Below, one piece after another: positions 26,815-33,967 of a DNA stretch of 64,000 bases. This stretch comes from an uncultured Bacteroidales bacterium (GTDB lineage Bacteria; Bacteroidota; Bacteroidia; Bacteroidales; UBA932), in the NCBI GenBank assembly GCA_946403855.1, contig CAMJBH010000010.1:24109-88108 (forward strand), read 5' to 3'. The notes under the pieces are model-generated. The model saw only the letters and a list, made by a program, of their open reading frames with translations. It had not been told where the DNA came from and did no database searches. The position numbers and the translations under genes are program-made. Every line of letters starts with the position of its first letter. The first letter of the stretch is position 1.

Positions 26815-27159
26815 CTATTTTACAGAATTGATGATAGCCTCGAATGCCTGAGGGTTGTTCATTGCAAGGTCGGCGAGAACTTTGCGGTTCAGACCGATGC
26901 TCTGTGCGTTGAGCTTACCCATGAACTGTGAATAGGAAATACCGTACTGACGTGCGGCAGCGTTGATACGCTGAATCCACAGGGCGCGGAAATTGCGCTT
27001 CTTGGCCTTGCGGTCACGGTAGGCGTAGGTGAGACCTTTTTCGTAGGTGTTCTTTGCAACTGTCCAGACGTTCTTACGGGACAGGAAATTACCGCGGGTT
27101 CTCTTGAGAATCTTCTTGCGGCGTGCCCTTGAGGCAACGGAGTTTACTGATCTAGGCAT
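26815..27159 (-). CDS. rplT: Ribosomal protein L20
   Basis: 114-residue 23S-binding assembly protein; [19 protein letters not shown], then [26 protein letters not shown] matches the family closely. In other phyla L20 represses its own operon by binding an mRNA structure near rpmI; here the only strong structure in the operon is hairpin H2 before rpmI. It lies 12 bp after rpmI. Confidence 0.98.
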   Translation of the reverse strand: MPRSVNSVASRARRKKILKRTRGNFLSRKNVWTVAKNTYEKGLTYAYRDRKAKKRNFRALWIQRINAAARQYGISYSQFMGKLNAQSIGLNRKVLADLAMNNPQAFEAIINSVK

Positions 27160-27171
27160 AATTCAATACTT

Positions 27172-27366
27172 TTAGAGAACCAACATTTCTTTTACCCTTA
27201 CCAGATCAGCCTTCTCGAGGAGGGCGAAATGGTCAAGATTTCTCTTGCGTTTCTTGGTCTTCTTGGTGAGGATGTGGCTGTGGTAAGCGTGCTTCCTCTT
27301 GATTTTTCCCGATCCGGTAAGCGTGAAGCGCTTTTTGGCACCGGAGTTGGTTTTAAGCTTTGCCAT
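27172..27366 (-). CDS. rpmI: Ribosomal protein L35
   Basis: 64-residue basic protein, [25 protein letters not shown]... with the family motif [22 protein letters not shown]. Its start is preceded by a 110-bp gap after infC holding hairpin H2 and a possible -7 box (TAACTTTA). It forms the conserved infC-rpmI-rplT order. Confidence 0.97.
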   Translation of the reverse strand: MAKLKTNSGAKKRFTLTGSGKIKRKHAYHSHILTKKTKKRKRNLDHFALLEKADLVRVKEMLVL

Positions 27367-27382
27367 TGTTTTTAATAATTAA

Positions 27383-27390
27383 TAAAGTTA
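27383..27390 (-). promoter_or_regulatory. Possible internal -7 box before rpmI
   Basis: TAACTTTA on the - strand, 16 nt before the rpmI ATG and directly after hairpin H2. Last base differs from TAnnTTTG. If H2 stops transcription from infC, this box could restart it for rpmI-rplT-lepB. Confidence 0.4.
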
Positions 27391-27397
27391 ATATTCT

Positions 27398-27474
27398 GAA
27401 CTGTGGCGGTGCCCCCCTCCGGGGCCCGTAAAACTTAGGCTAAAGGGCCCCAGAGGGGGCACCTGCCACAGTTC
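27398..27474. repeat. H2: shared-loop hairpin between infC and rpmI
   Basis: Arms 27398-27427 and 27445-27474 begin GAACTGTGGC and end GGGGCCC; they pair along 30 bp with a small offset bulge. The 17-nt loop is GTAAAACTTAGGCTAAA (27428-27444), matching H1, H3 and, in reverse orientation, H4. It starts 2 bp after the infC stop codon. Confidence 0.85.
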
Positions 27475-27476
27475 CG

Positions 27477-28070
27477 TTATTTCTTTTTCAAAGGAGCGAG
27501 CATCATGGTCATGCGCTTACCCTCAAGTGTCGGCATGTTTTCAGCCCTGCCGTAAGGCTCAAGCTCCACCGCAAAGCGGAGCAATTGTTTTTCTCCCTGC
27601 TCGGCGAACATTATCGAACGTCCGCGGAAGAAGATGGAGGCCTTGACCTTGGAGCCTTCCTGAAGGAACTCGGCAGCGTGCTTCAGCTTGAACTGGAAGT
27701 CGTGCTCGTCGGTGTTGGGACCGAAACGGATCTCCTTGATAACCACCTTCGCGGCATTGGACTTCATCTCCTTGGCCTTCTTGCGCTGCTGGTACAGATA
27801 CTTCTGGTAATCCAGGATCTTGCACACGGGCGGATCTGCCTTGGCGCTGATTTCCACCAGGTCCAGTTCCAGCTGGTCTGCCAGCTGAAGGGCCTTGGCT
27901 ATGGGCACGACGCCTGGCTCAGGGATATTGTCTCCCACGAGTCTGACTTGCGGAGCAGTAATCTGTCCGTTAATGTTGAGCCCGTCCTCGTCCTTTTTCT
28001 GGGCGCGGGGATCTGGGCGGCGACCTCCTGGTTTAAAGGTCGGCTTGGGTCTGTAGGGTCCTGCCATCAA
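27477..28070 (-). CDS. infC: Translation initiation factor IF-3
   Basis: 197 residues; binds the 30S subunit and proofreads start-codon choice. N-domain ([17 protein letters not shown]), linker ([11 protein letters not shown]), and C-domain ([32 protein letters not shown]). A basic N-terminal extension of about 30 residues ([20 protein letters not shown]) precedes the domain. Two adjacent ATG codons (28070, 28067) are possible starts; the first overlaps thrS by 4 bp. No rare AUU start is evident. Confidence 0.97.
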   Translation of the reverse strand: MMAGPYRPKPTFKPGGRRPDPRAQKKDEDGLNINGQITAPQVRLVGDNIPEPGVVPIAKALQLADQLELDLVEISAKADPPVCKILDYQKYLYQQRKKAKEMKSNAAKVVIKEIRFGPNTDEHDFQFKLKHAAEFLQEGSKVKASIFFRGRSIMFAEQGEKQLLRFAVELEPYGRAENMPTLEGKRMTMMLAPLKKK

Positions 28071-29854
28071 GCTAATTCCTCAGCAATCGCTGAATTAATA
28101 TATTGTACAAACTGTTCCACAGTCATAGAGCCCTGGTCGACACCCTCCCTGCGTACGGAGACAGTGCCTTCCGAGGCTTCCTTTTCACCGACAATCGCAA
28201 TCACAGGCACTCTGAGCAGGGAAATCTCGCGAATTCTCTTGCCCAAGGTCTCGTTACGAGAGTCTATGGAAGCGCGAATATCGGAATTTTTCAACAAATT
28301 GCAAACTTTTTCTGCATAATCAGCATATTTTTCGCTGATAGGCAGCACTTTCACCTGGTCCGGAGACAGCCAGACCGGGAGGTGTCCTGCAGTGTGCTCG
28401 AGCACCACGGCGGTGAAGCGCTCCAGGGAACCGAAGGGGGCGCGGTGGATCATCACGGGACGCTGCTTGCTGCCGTCGGCATCGGTGAACTCGAGCTCGA
28501 AACGCTCAGGCAGATTGTAGTCCACCTGGATTGTACCGAGCTGCCACTTGCGGCCGATAGCGTCTTTGACCATGAAGTCGAGTTTGGGGCCATAGAATGC
28601 AGCCTCGCCAAGCTCAACGACAGTCTTAAGACACTTCTTGGCGGCAGCTTCGATGATGGCCTGCTCAGCCTTGCTCCAGTTCTCGTCGGAGCCTATGTAC
28701 TTCTCTTTGTTCTTGGGGTCGCGCAGGGATATCTGGGCCATATAGTCCGTCATCTTGAGCGTCTTGAACACATAGAGAATGAGGTCGATAACCTTCTCGA
28801 ACTCTTCCTGCAGCTGGTCGGGACGGCAGAAAAGGTGGGCGTCGTCCTGGGTAAAGCCGCGGACGCGGGTAAGTCCATGCAACTCACCGCTCTGCTCGTA
28901 GCGGTACACGGTGCCGAATTCGGCGAAGCGAAGCGGCAGGTCGCGGTAGGAACGAGGAGAGGAACGGAAAATCTCGCAGTGGTGAGGGCAGTTCATAGGC
29001 TTGAGCATGTACTCCTCTCCTTCCTGCGGAGTATGGATGGGCTGGAAGGAATCCTTGCCGTACTTGGCATAGTGGCCGGAGGTCACATAAAGTTCCTTGC
29101 TTCCGATATGGGGAGTCACCACAGGCAGATAGCCGAGTTCGGCCTGCTTGCGGCGGAGGAAATTCTCCAGGGTGTTGCGCATGACGGCGCCACGGGGCAG
29201 CCAGAGAGGCAGACCGAGGCCCACGCGGCTGGAGAAAGTAAAGAGTTCCATCTCCTTGCCCAGCTTGCGGTGGTCGCGCTTCTTAGCCTCTTCCAGCATC
29301 TGCAGATACTCGTCCAGCATGCTCTTCTTAGGGAAAGACACACCGTAGATACGGGTGAGCTGCTGGCGGTTCTGGTCTCCTTTCCAGTATGCACCGGCAA
29401 TGGCTGTGAGCTTGACGGCCTTGATGTCGTCCACATGCTTCACATGAGGGCCGCGGCAAAGGTCGGTAAAGCAACCGTTCTTATAGAAAGTGATGGTTCC
29501 GTCTTCCAGGTCCTGGATAAGTTCCACTTTGTAAGGATCACCTTTCTCGGTAAAATACTTAAGCGCGTCGGCTTTGGAGACCTCGGTACGTTCGAAAGTC
29601 TCTTTGGTGCGCGCAAGCTCAATCATTTTGGCCTCGATTTTTGCAAGGTCGGACTCGCTAATCTGCTGTCCGCCAAGGTCCACGTCGTAGTAGAAACCGG
29701 TCTCCACTGCAGGTCCGACACCGAATTTGACGCCCGGATAGAGAGCCTCCAGGGCCTCGGCCATCAGGTGAGCTGAAGAATGCCAGAAAATGTGTTTCGC
29801 CTCATCGTCCTCCCAGGGACGGATGGTTCCATCGGTAAATGCTATCGTCAACAT
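28067..29854 (-). CDS. thrS: Threonyl-tRNA synthetase lacking the N-terminal TGS domain
   Basis: Class II synthetase charging tRNA-Thr. Present: the N2 editing domain with its H-x3-H motif ([13 protein letters not shown], His25/His29), catalytic core motifs ([21 protein letters not shown]; zinc-site cysteine in KPMNCPHH) and the C-terminal anticodon domain. At 595 residues it is about 50 shorter than usual Bacteroidota ThrRS: residues 1-14 ([14 protein letters not shown]) resemble the first TGS strand but run straight into the segment preceding the editing domain. A -7 box 23 bp upstream leaves no room for missing sequence. infC overlaps by 4 bp. Confidence 0.95.
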   Translation of the reverse strand: MLTIAFTDGTIRPWEDDEAKHIFWHSSAHLMAEALEALYPGVKFGVGPAVETGFYYDVDLGGQQISESDLAKIEAKMIELARTKETFERTEVSKADALKYFTEKGDPYKVELIQDLEDGTITFYKNGCFTDLCRGPHVKHVDDIKAVKLTAIAGAYWKGDQNRQQLTRIYGVSFPKKSMLDEYLQMLEEAKKRDHRKLGKEMELFTFSSRVGLGLPLWLPRGAVMRNTLENFLRRKQAELGYLPVVTPHIGSKELYVTSGHYAKYGKDSFQPIHTPQEGEEYMLKPMNCPHHCEIFRSSPRSYRDLPLRFAEFGTVYRYEQSGELHGLTRVRGFTQDDAHLFCRPDQLQEEFEKVIDLILYVFKTLKMTDYMAQISLRDPKNKEKYIGSDENWSKAEQAIIEAAAKKCLKTVVELGEAAFYGPKLDFMVKDAIGRKWQLGTIQVDYNLPERFELEFTDADGSKQRPVMIHRAPFGSLERFTAVVLEHTAGHLPVWLSPDQVKVLPISEKYADYAEKVCNLLKNSDIRASIDSRNETLGKRIREISLLRVPVIAIVGEKEASEGTVSVRREGVDQGSMTVEQFVQYINSAIAEELA

Positions 29855-29877
29855 ATAATAGTTTTGTTTGCAGTCTG

Positions 29878-29885
29878 CAAAGTTA
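29878..29885 (-). promoter_or_regulatory. -7 box TAACTTTG of thrS
   Basis: Exact consensus on the - strand (TAACTTTGC including the following C), 23 nt before the ATG at 29854. It fixes the 5' end of the thrS-infC-rpmI-rplT-lepB unit and limits how far upstream ThrS can start. A T-rich -33 region is present without a clean TTTG. Confidence 0.65.
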
Positions 29886-29938
29886 CAAAATTATATCGAC
29901 AAAAACGAATACGCACTTGCCCCACCCTATCGACCATT

Positions 29939-30565
29939 TTATCTTACTTTAAGTTTGGATTCCGTAAAGATATTTTCCAAAGGCTTCTTGATGCTTTCTT
30001 TAATGTCAAGTTTGCCAAGGTAGGTGCTTATGCTCTTTATCCCGAAGAGTTTGCCGATAGCGTTCTGAGACACTGAAGGAATGGTCTGGTGTATTATATG
30101 TGCGATGTATGCTGCCTGGTAGTTGGTGTGACCACCACCCTTAATCCACATGTATTCTTTAGTGATATAACCCGAGGCAACAAGAGCGTCCAGATAAGGC
30201 TTTATCTTGCTTATAACGTTTTTGTCCATCTGACGAATCTCCTTTGGGTCTGAGTCTTGCGTGCGCCGTTTGTCCTGAGGATGAGTTTTGTTGTACTCCC
30301 TCAGCTGCCCTCCGAGCATCTCTCGATAGGGGCAGTGCGATACCTGGCATCGACGGCAGAACTCCCGTTCTTTGTGAGCATAGTCCACTATCTTATCGCC
30401 TAGGAAGTCCTCCCTGATTTCCCGCGCTACTCGGCTCTGCTCCGTGAAGTAGTGGCCATTACCGGTGCAGTCCTCCAGCAGGCGGTTTTTCTCCCGCTGT
30501 GCCCCACAGCGAGCCGCCAAACGGGCAAGGTGCAGAAAAATGGCCGACACCTTGCCCGTTAACAT
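29939..30565 (-). CDS. Hypothetical protein with Cys motif, 5' end fused to a repeat
   Basis: Open frame of 208 codons; I do not recognise the family. The first 25 or so codons lie inside repeat R1 (30485-30698) and are probably not native, so the gene looks 5'-truncated. The remainder looks protein-like: an EFCRRCQVSHCPYREM cysteine cluster near residue 70, then KNVISKIKPYLDALVASGYI and WIKGGGHTNYQAAYIAHIIH, which resemble a helical DNA-binding or regulatory domain. The cysteines could hold a metal or cluster. No promoter is seen. Possibly a mobile-element remnant; the start is unknown. Confidence 0.45.
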   Translation of the reverse strand: MLTGKVSAIFLHLARLAARCGAQREKNRLLEDCTGNGHYFTEQSRVAREIREDFLGDKIVDYAHKEREFCRRCQVSHCPYREMLGGQLREYNKTHPQDKRRTQDSDPKEIRQMDKNVISKIKPYLDALVASGYITKEYMWIKGGGHTNYQAAYIAHIIHQTIPSVSQNAIGKLFGIKSISTYLGKLDIKESIKKPLENIFTESKLKVR

Positions 30566-30698
30566 GCCCTAGAATGCTGTCAAAAGCCGTTTGCCGGGCA
30601 AGGTCCCCCGCAAAAAAAGACACCTTGCCCACCCGTGGCCAGCTCCACGATGAAATGTTCCCCGTCCAGGAGGGGACGCCCGCAGAGCCGAAGGCGTC
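30485..30698 (-). repeat. R1 copy 1: 214-bp repeat with nested inverted repeats
   Basis: Nearly identical to 32354-32565 (same strand). Contains a 13-bp perfect inverted repeat, AACGGGCAAGGTG (30520-30532) and its complement (30548-30560), and a second inverted pair GGGCAAGGT (30596-30604)/ACCTTGCCC (30622-30630). Its right part encodes an RHS segment on the - strand. Copy 1 has one extra A in a homopolymer (seven against six), shifting the frame between copies. Confidence 0.9.
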
Positions 30699-30743
30699 CT
30701 CGTAGCGGAGGGTCGTGGAGGTTGAAGCACAGCTCTCTTTCAC
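30629..30743 (-). pseudogene. RHS-family gene remnant
   Basis: Translates as ...STTLRYEDAFGSAGVPSW followed by TGNISSWSWPRVG. The P-x-W-x-GNIS-x-x-x-W pattern is that of YD-repeat/RHS proteins of Bacteroidota (usually PxYNGNIS..W). The frame runs out into repeat R1. The same peptide, with few changes, is encoded at the right end of R1 copy 2 (about 32490-32571). No upstream RHS coding continues, so this is a fragment. Confidence 0.6.
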
Positions 30744-30778
30744 AAAGAAAAGCAGCCGGAATGGAACCTATCGATAAA

Positions 30779-30808
30779 GGAGTGCGGGCAAAACGATGCC
30801 CGCACTCC
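30779..30808 (-). terminator. Terminator of the immunity gene
   Basis: Perfect 12-bp stem GGAGTGCGGGCA/TGCCCGCACTCC with a 6-nt loop, followed on the - strand by TTTATCGA, about 105 bp beyond the stop of the DUF695-like gene. Between them lies AT-rich sequence with no gene. Confidence 0.6.
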
Positions 30809-30913
30809 GAAAAACCATTACATTTGTAAAAATCTTGAAAGTTGTCGGCCTTAATCCAGGACTCCAGACACACTTAATGAAATTTTACTAAAATCTACTT
30901 TACTAACTACAAG

Positions 30914-31396
30914 CTATGGATTACAAAAGTCTTGTAAAAACCAATCAATTCCTTTCCAGTCCTCATCGTATTCTATCTTATAATCAAACTCCCTAGGATA
31001 TTGTTTATTATCTATTATAATTTGGAGTTGATGTTCAGTTATCTTTGGATCATTCACTTGCCAAATTGCATCGAGAGCTCCGTCATTAGTGCATCTTGAC
31101 ACAAATAATGCGTTAGGATGATTCTCATTATCTTTGATTATAACATTCAGCTTATCAAAAAAATCTAGCACAAGAGTAGATTCTTCATTCGTTGGCATTC
31201 CATTATTGGCTAATTCATTAAAATACACCACTATTTGGCAAGTCCAACCAAATACACTTCTCTCTTTAAAATGACGCAGGCTAGAATTTATAACAAGAAT
31301 TGCCGGCAAGCCATACCTTGAACTATGTACTAATACATAATGCTCTTTAGGAATCATAACCTTAGTTTCCAAATTCTTTTCTTCGAGCATTTTCAT
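30914..31396 (-). CDS. Probable immunity protein, DUF695-like
   Basis: 160-residue acidic cytoplasmic protein with no signal peptide. The pattern RYGLPAILVINSSLRHF ... WTCQIVVYF ... NALFVSRCTNDGALDAIWQVND ... DWKGIDWFLQDF resembles DUF695, a family often found beside polymorphic toxins. Its start (31396, or Met3 at 31390) lies inside the 3' end of the RHS toxin gene, an overlap of about 30-35 bp typical of toxin-immunity pairs. Composition is much more AT-rich than the flanking housekeeping genes, indicating transfer. Predicted to neutralise the URI-fold nuclease encoded upstream. Confidence 0.65.
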   Translation of the reverse strand: MKMLEEKNLETKVMIPKEHYVLVHSSRYGLPAILVINSSLRHFKERSVFGWTCQIVVYFNELANNGMPTNEESTLVLDFFDKLNVIIKDNENHPNALFVSRCTNDGALDAIWQVNDPKITEHQLQIIIDNKQYPREFDYKIEYDEDWKGIDWFLQDFCNP

Positions 31397-32267
31397 ATTG
31401 TTGTCGTTTTGGATTGTTTCTACTAATTCTATTAATTATATTTCCAGATGTTCCACCATTTACTTTTGCTCCTCCATTTTTAGCAATTCCAAATTGCTCT
31501 TGGCCACGAATAGCATCTGGATTAGTTGACGTTTTATCTAATTCTGCCGGACCATAACCTTGTTTGTTCATATGATGGTTTTGGTCACGTCTTTTCACAT
31601 TCTGTTCTGGGGTTCCTGTCCCACTGGTTCTACCGACATATATTTCACCAGTGACTTTATTGGTCCTTGTGTACGTTTGATAGGTTTTAACACTTTTGGC
31701 TGTTTGGGCAACATCTCCTGCCCTATCCGCCGCCTTCGCTGCATCGGATACCTTGTCGACAACCTTAAGAGCATCAGCGCCTTTATCGACAGCACGAATC
31801 GCGGAAATGCCTGCTCCGGCTACTCCGGGGGCAAACGGAGTGACTACGGCAGCCACATCCAAGACTATCCCTATTCCATCAACTATCGCTCCGCCTACAT
31901 TCCCGTCTTTTACGTTTGCCGTGAAGCTCTTCACACCGGTAACCAGGCTGGCGACCTCTATGGCCGTTTCCCAAATATTCCCATTTGGATCAATCCTGTT
32001 CACCGGATCCCTTGCGCAATACGCATACGGGCTCAGGGAGTAATACTTTTCCGCCAGCGGATCGGGGCTCGTGAAGACTCCAGAGGTGGTCTGGAAGCGG
32101 GCGAAGCTGTCGTACCAGTCTATTCCAAAGAACTGCTGCAATTCCTTGCCGGTGTAAAGATAGTCCGTTTTTTCATGAACTGCAACTGGATAGGTCGGGT
32201 TTTGGCACATTTCTCCGTACGGAAGGTAGTCGAACTGCTCGACGACTGAACCACTCTCATCGGTCAC
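31362..32267 (-). CDS. Orphan RHS C-terminal module with URI-fold (GIY-YIG-like) toxin domain
   Basis: 301 codons from a GTG; the same frame continues upstream only to a TAA about 32306, reading HLGSTRLVTDESG. Residues 1-95 are the RHS core end (EQFDYLPYGE, YTGKELQQFFGIDWYDSFAR, SPDPLAEKYYSLSPYAYC, DPVNRIDPNG). After a hydrophobic/helical linker (about 100-195), the tip reads TYTRTNKVTGEIYVGRTSG ... RRDQNHHMNKQGYGPAELDK ... IRGQEQFGI ... NRI, the pattern of the URI-fold toxin 2 family of predicted GIY-YIG-like nucleases. The RHS body needed for delivery is missing, so this is an orphan tip. The immunity gene overlaps its end. Confidence 0.8.
   Translation of the reverse strand: MTDESGSVVEQFDYLPYGEMCQNPTYPVAVHEKTDYLYTGKELQQFFGIDWYDSFARFQTTSGVFTSPDPLAEKYYSLSPYAYCARDPVNRIDPNGNIWETAIEVASLVTGVKSFTANVKDGNVGGAIVDGIGIVLDVAAVVTPFAPGVAGAGISAIRAVDKGADALKVVDKVSDAAKAADRAGDVAQTAKSVKTYQTYTRTNKVTGEIYVGRTSGTGTPEQNVKRRDQNHHMNKQGYGPAELDKTSTNPDAIRGQEQFGIAKNGGAKVNGGTSGNIINRISRNNPKRQQYENARRKEFGN
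32050..32187 (-). repeat. R2 copy A: 138-bp RHS-core repeat
   Basis: Matches 33805-33942 with only about four substitutions visible. It codes for the conserved RHS stretch around DYLYTGKELQQFFGIDWYD and FARFQTTSGVFTSPDPLA. Such conserved core DNA is where new toxin tips are exchanged by recombination. Confidence 0.9.
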
Positions 32268-32353
32268 CAGCCTCGTCGAGCCCAGGTGGGAGAGAATTCG
32301 CCGTTATTCTCCCATTTGCCATATTTTCCTGCCATTCGGGAGAGAATCAGGCT

Positions 32354-32565
32354 GTTTTTCTCCCGCTGTGCCCACTGTGAGTCAACAAACGGGCAAAGTG
32401 CAGAAAAATGGCCGACACCTTGCCCGTTAACATGCCCTAGAATGCTGTCAAAAGCCGTTTGCCGGGCAAGGTCCCCCGCAAAAAAGACACCTTGCCCACC
32501 CGTGGCCAGCTCCACGATGAGATGTTCCCCGTCCATGATGGGACGCCCACAGAGCCGAAGGTGTC
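32354..32565 (-). repeat. R1 copy 2: 212-bp repeat upstream of the orphan toxin
   Basis: Second copy of the element at 30485-30698, with the same nested inverted repeats (arms 32388-32400 and 32416-32428, one mismatch). Its right end encodes YDTFGSVGVPSW followed by TGNISSWSWPRVG, an RHS segment, then hits a stop. Left of it the sequence becomes the HLGSTRLV RHS fragment, so R1 sits between two pieces of RHS coding that are not contiguous in a normal gene. 32566-32691 is AT-rich with no gene. Confidence 0.88.
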
Positions 32566-32691
32566 ATACAGACTGACTAACTAACTGTAGAGTATCTATA
32601 ATGAATAAACCGATCGCATCTTCTTGAGCAATCGGTTTACCATAATAATTATTCAAAAGTGCAAAACTTTCACAACCTTACATTATCTGTT

Positions 32692-33045
32692 TTAATTAAT
32701 AAACAAAACAAACATTAAGACGCATGTTATTACTGCCATTAATAACGTAAACAAGACAACAGTAATCGCACTGAGCTTATATTTTTTGCGCATTCTCATG
32801 GCCGACTCATAATCATTTACTCCGTTCTTTTTCAGTATATTCTCTAAAGCAATATCTGCAGCAATACAGAGGACGAAACAAATAACGGCGCACACTATCA
32901 AACATATCGTATTACGGCCAAATATCTTTACCGGTATGAAAGAAATCGGAATAATAGGCCAAAAGAGAATAGTATGGGATTTCGGGTGATTCCAAACTGT
33001 TACAAGAAACCTGAAAAGGAGGCTTTTATTGTGTCGTTTCGCCAT
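32692..33045 (-). CDS. Small three-TM membrane protein, candidate immunity protein
   Basis: 117 residues with hydrophobic segments at about 27-42 (ILFWPIIPISFIPV), 46-66 (ICLIVCAVICFVLCIAADIAL) and 92-115 (AITVVLFTLLMAVITCVLMFVLF), separated by basic loops. No family recognised. It starts 8 bp after the RHS-derived toxin tip at 33054-33743, the position of a cognate immunity gene. A membrane-embedded immunity protein fits a toxin that acts on the membrane. AT-rich composition again suggests acquisition. Confidence 0.6.
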   Translation of the reverse strand: MAKRHNKSLLFRFLVTVWNHPKSHTILFWPIIPISFIPVKIFGRNTICLIVCAVICFVLCIAADIALENILKKNGVNDYESAMRMRKKYKLSAITVVLFTLLMAVITCVLMFVLFIN

Positions 33046-33053
33046 ATGAATTA

Positions 33054-33743
33054 CTAACGAGTTGTTTCATCTATAAACACACTATCAAAGTAGTCCCCTA
33101 TACTGTGGTCAGTAACAGAAATCAAAACAATGTCTGCTGTAGCATAACCTCCGGATATAAATGGACCTACCGTTGGAATAAACCCCGCAAGTAAGACCAC
33201 TGTACTGAGCCCATCCGACGGTTTGATTGTATCCGATTCTAGAATTTCTAACCCGAGCCAAGCAACAGATACAGCACTTGCTATATTATTGGCAGATTTC
33301 AATACTGAAGGTATTATCTTTCGATAAACTTGGCCATTCGGGATCCTCTTATAATTGGATATATTATGATATAACCATTTCTGTGTCTCATAAACAACGC
33401 GAGACTTCACTCTAGAACTGATATTAGGATAATACTCTTTAAGCCACGACATCCCTGCTCCGTAAAAATCAAAGGAATCGTGAACAATGGATTGTGAATT
33501 GTTAGCCGTCAAATAAGAAACTGCTGTAACACAGCTCGCAGAAAGAACGGACTCTCCAGAGGCTGTTACATAGCCCCTTGTATCCATAATTCTCTGTCGC
33601 TTCCTCATATATCGTTTTTTGTTGGAGTCAAAAAGTCTTAGTAGTCGTTTGTACTCACTCTGCGACACTTGCAAATGCTCATCGTACCCGTCATCTATTA
33701 CGAATATATCATTGTCGACTTGATAACTGGTCAATCCGAACAT
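33054..33743 (-). CDS. Toxin tip of a second orphan RHS module
   Basis: 229 codons from the ATG in NPIRFVDMFGL, the conserved junction where RHS core ends and toxin begins. The tip is not a family I recognise: a charged N-terminal half (KKRYMRKRQRIMDTRGYV) and a C-terminal half with two hydrophobic stretches (ANNIASAVSVAWLGLEIL; STVVLLAGFIPTVGPFISGG). The hydrophobic C-terminus and the adjacent membrane protein suggest a pore-forming or membrane-targeting toxin (inference). Translation from the RHS core is blocked by an in-frame TAA at 33774-33776, so expression would need initiation at this ATG. Confidence 0.55.
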   Translation of the reverse strand: MFGLTSYQVDNDIFVIDDGYDEHLQVSQSEYKRLLRLFDSNKKRYMRKRQRIMDTRGYVTASGESVLSASCVTAVSYLTANNSQSIVHDSFDFYGAGMSWLKEYYPNISSRVKSRVVYETQKWLYHNISNYKRIPNGQVYRKIIPSVLKSANNIASAVSVAWLGLEILESDTIKPSDGLSTVVLLAGFIPTVGPFISGGYATADIVLISVTDHSIGDYFDSVFIDETTR

Positions 33744-33948
33744 ATCTACAAAACGAATCGGATTGCACAGACTTTAAGCATGTGGACTGATACCGAAAAA
33801 CATCTCCGCCAACGGGTCGGGGCTCGTGAAGACTCCGGAGGTGGTCTGGAAGCGGGCGAAGCTGTCGTACCAGTCTATTCCAAAGAACTGCTGCAATTCC
33901 TTGCCGGTGTAAAGATAGTCCGTTTTTTCATAAACTGCAACTTCACTA
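33744..33948 (-). pseudogene. Truncated RHS core of module B with in-frame stop
   Basis: Reads VAVYEKTDYLYTGKELQQFF and on through FTSPDPLAEMFFGISPHA, then TAA (33774-33776), then SLCNPIRFVDMFGL in the same frame. The normal sequence here is like HAYSLCNNPIRF, so a Tyr codon became TAA and one Asn codon was lost. Upstream coding ends abruptly at about 33948 against AT-rich palindromic DNA. Both ends show it is a broken fragment. Confidence 0.8.
33805..33942 (-). repeat. R2 copy B: 138-bp RHS-core repeat
   Basis: Partner of 32050-32187; same strand, about 97% identical by eye. The two copies bracket R1 copy 2 and the module-B toxin/immunity genes, so recombination between them would delete or swap a toxin module. 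Confidence 0.9.
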
Positions 33949-33967
33949 TGATTTAAGCCTTTTAAGT

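Noticed and set aside
28103..29776. 557-codon open frame opposite thrS
   Set aside because: Antisense shadow of a complete synthetase gene.
30459..30743. 95-codon ORF spanning R1 copy 1
   Set aside because: It joins an RHS remnant to repeat sequence after a one-base homopolymer change; treated as pseudogene plus repeat, not a gene.
32264..32536. 90-codon ORF across R1 copy 2
   Set aside because: Different frame from the RHS peptide encoded there, with no independent evidence of coding.
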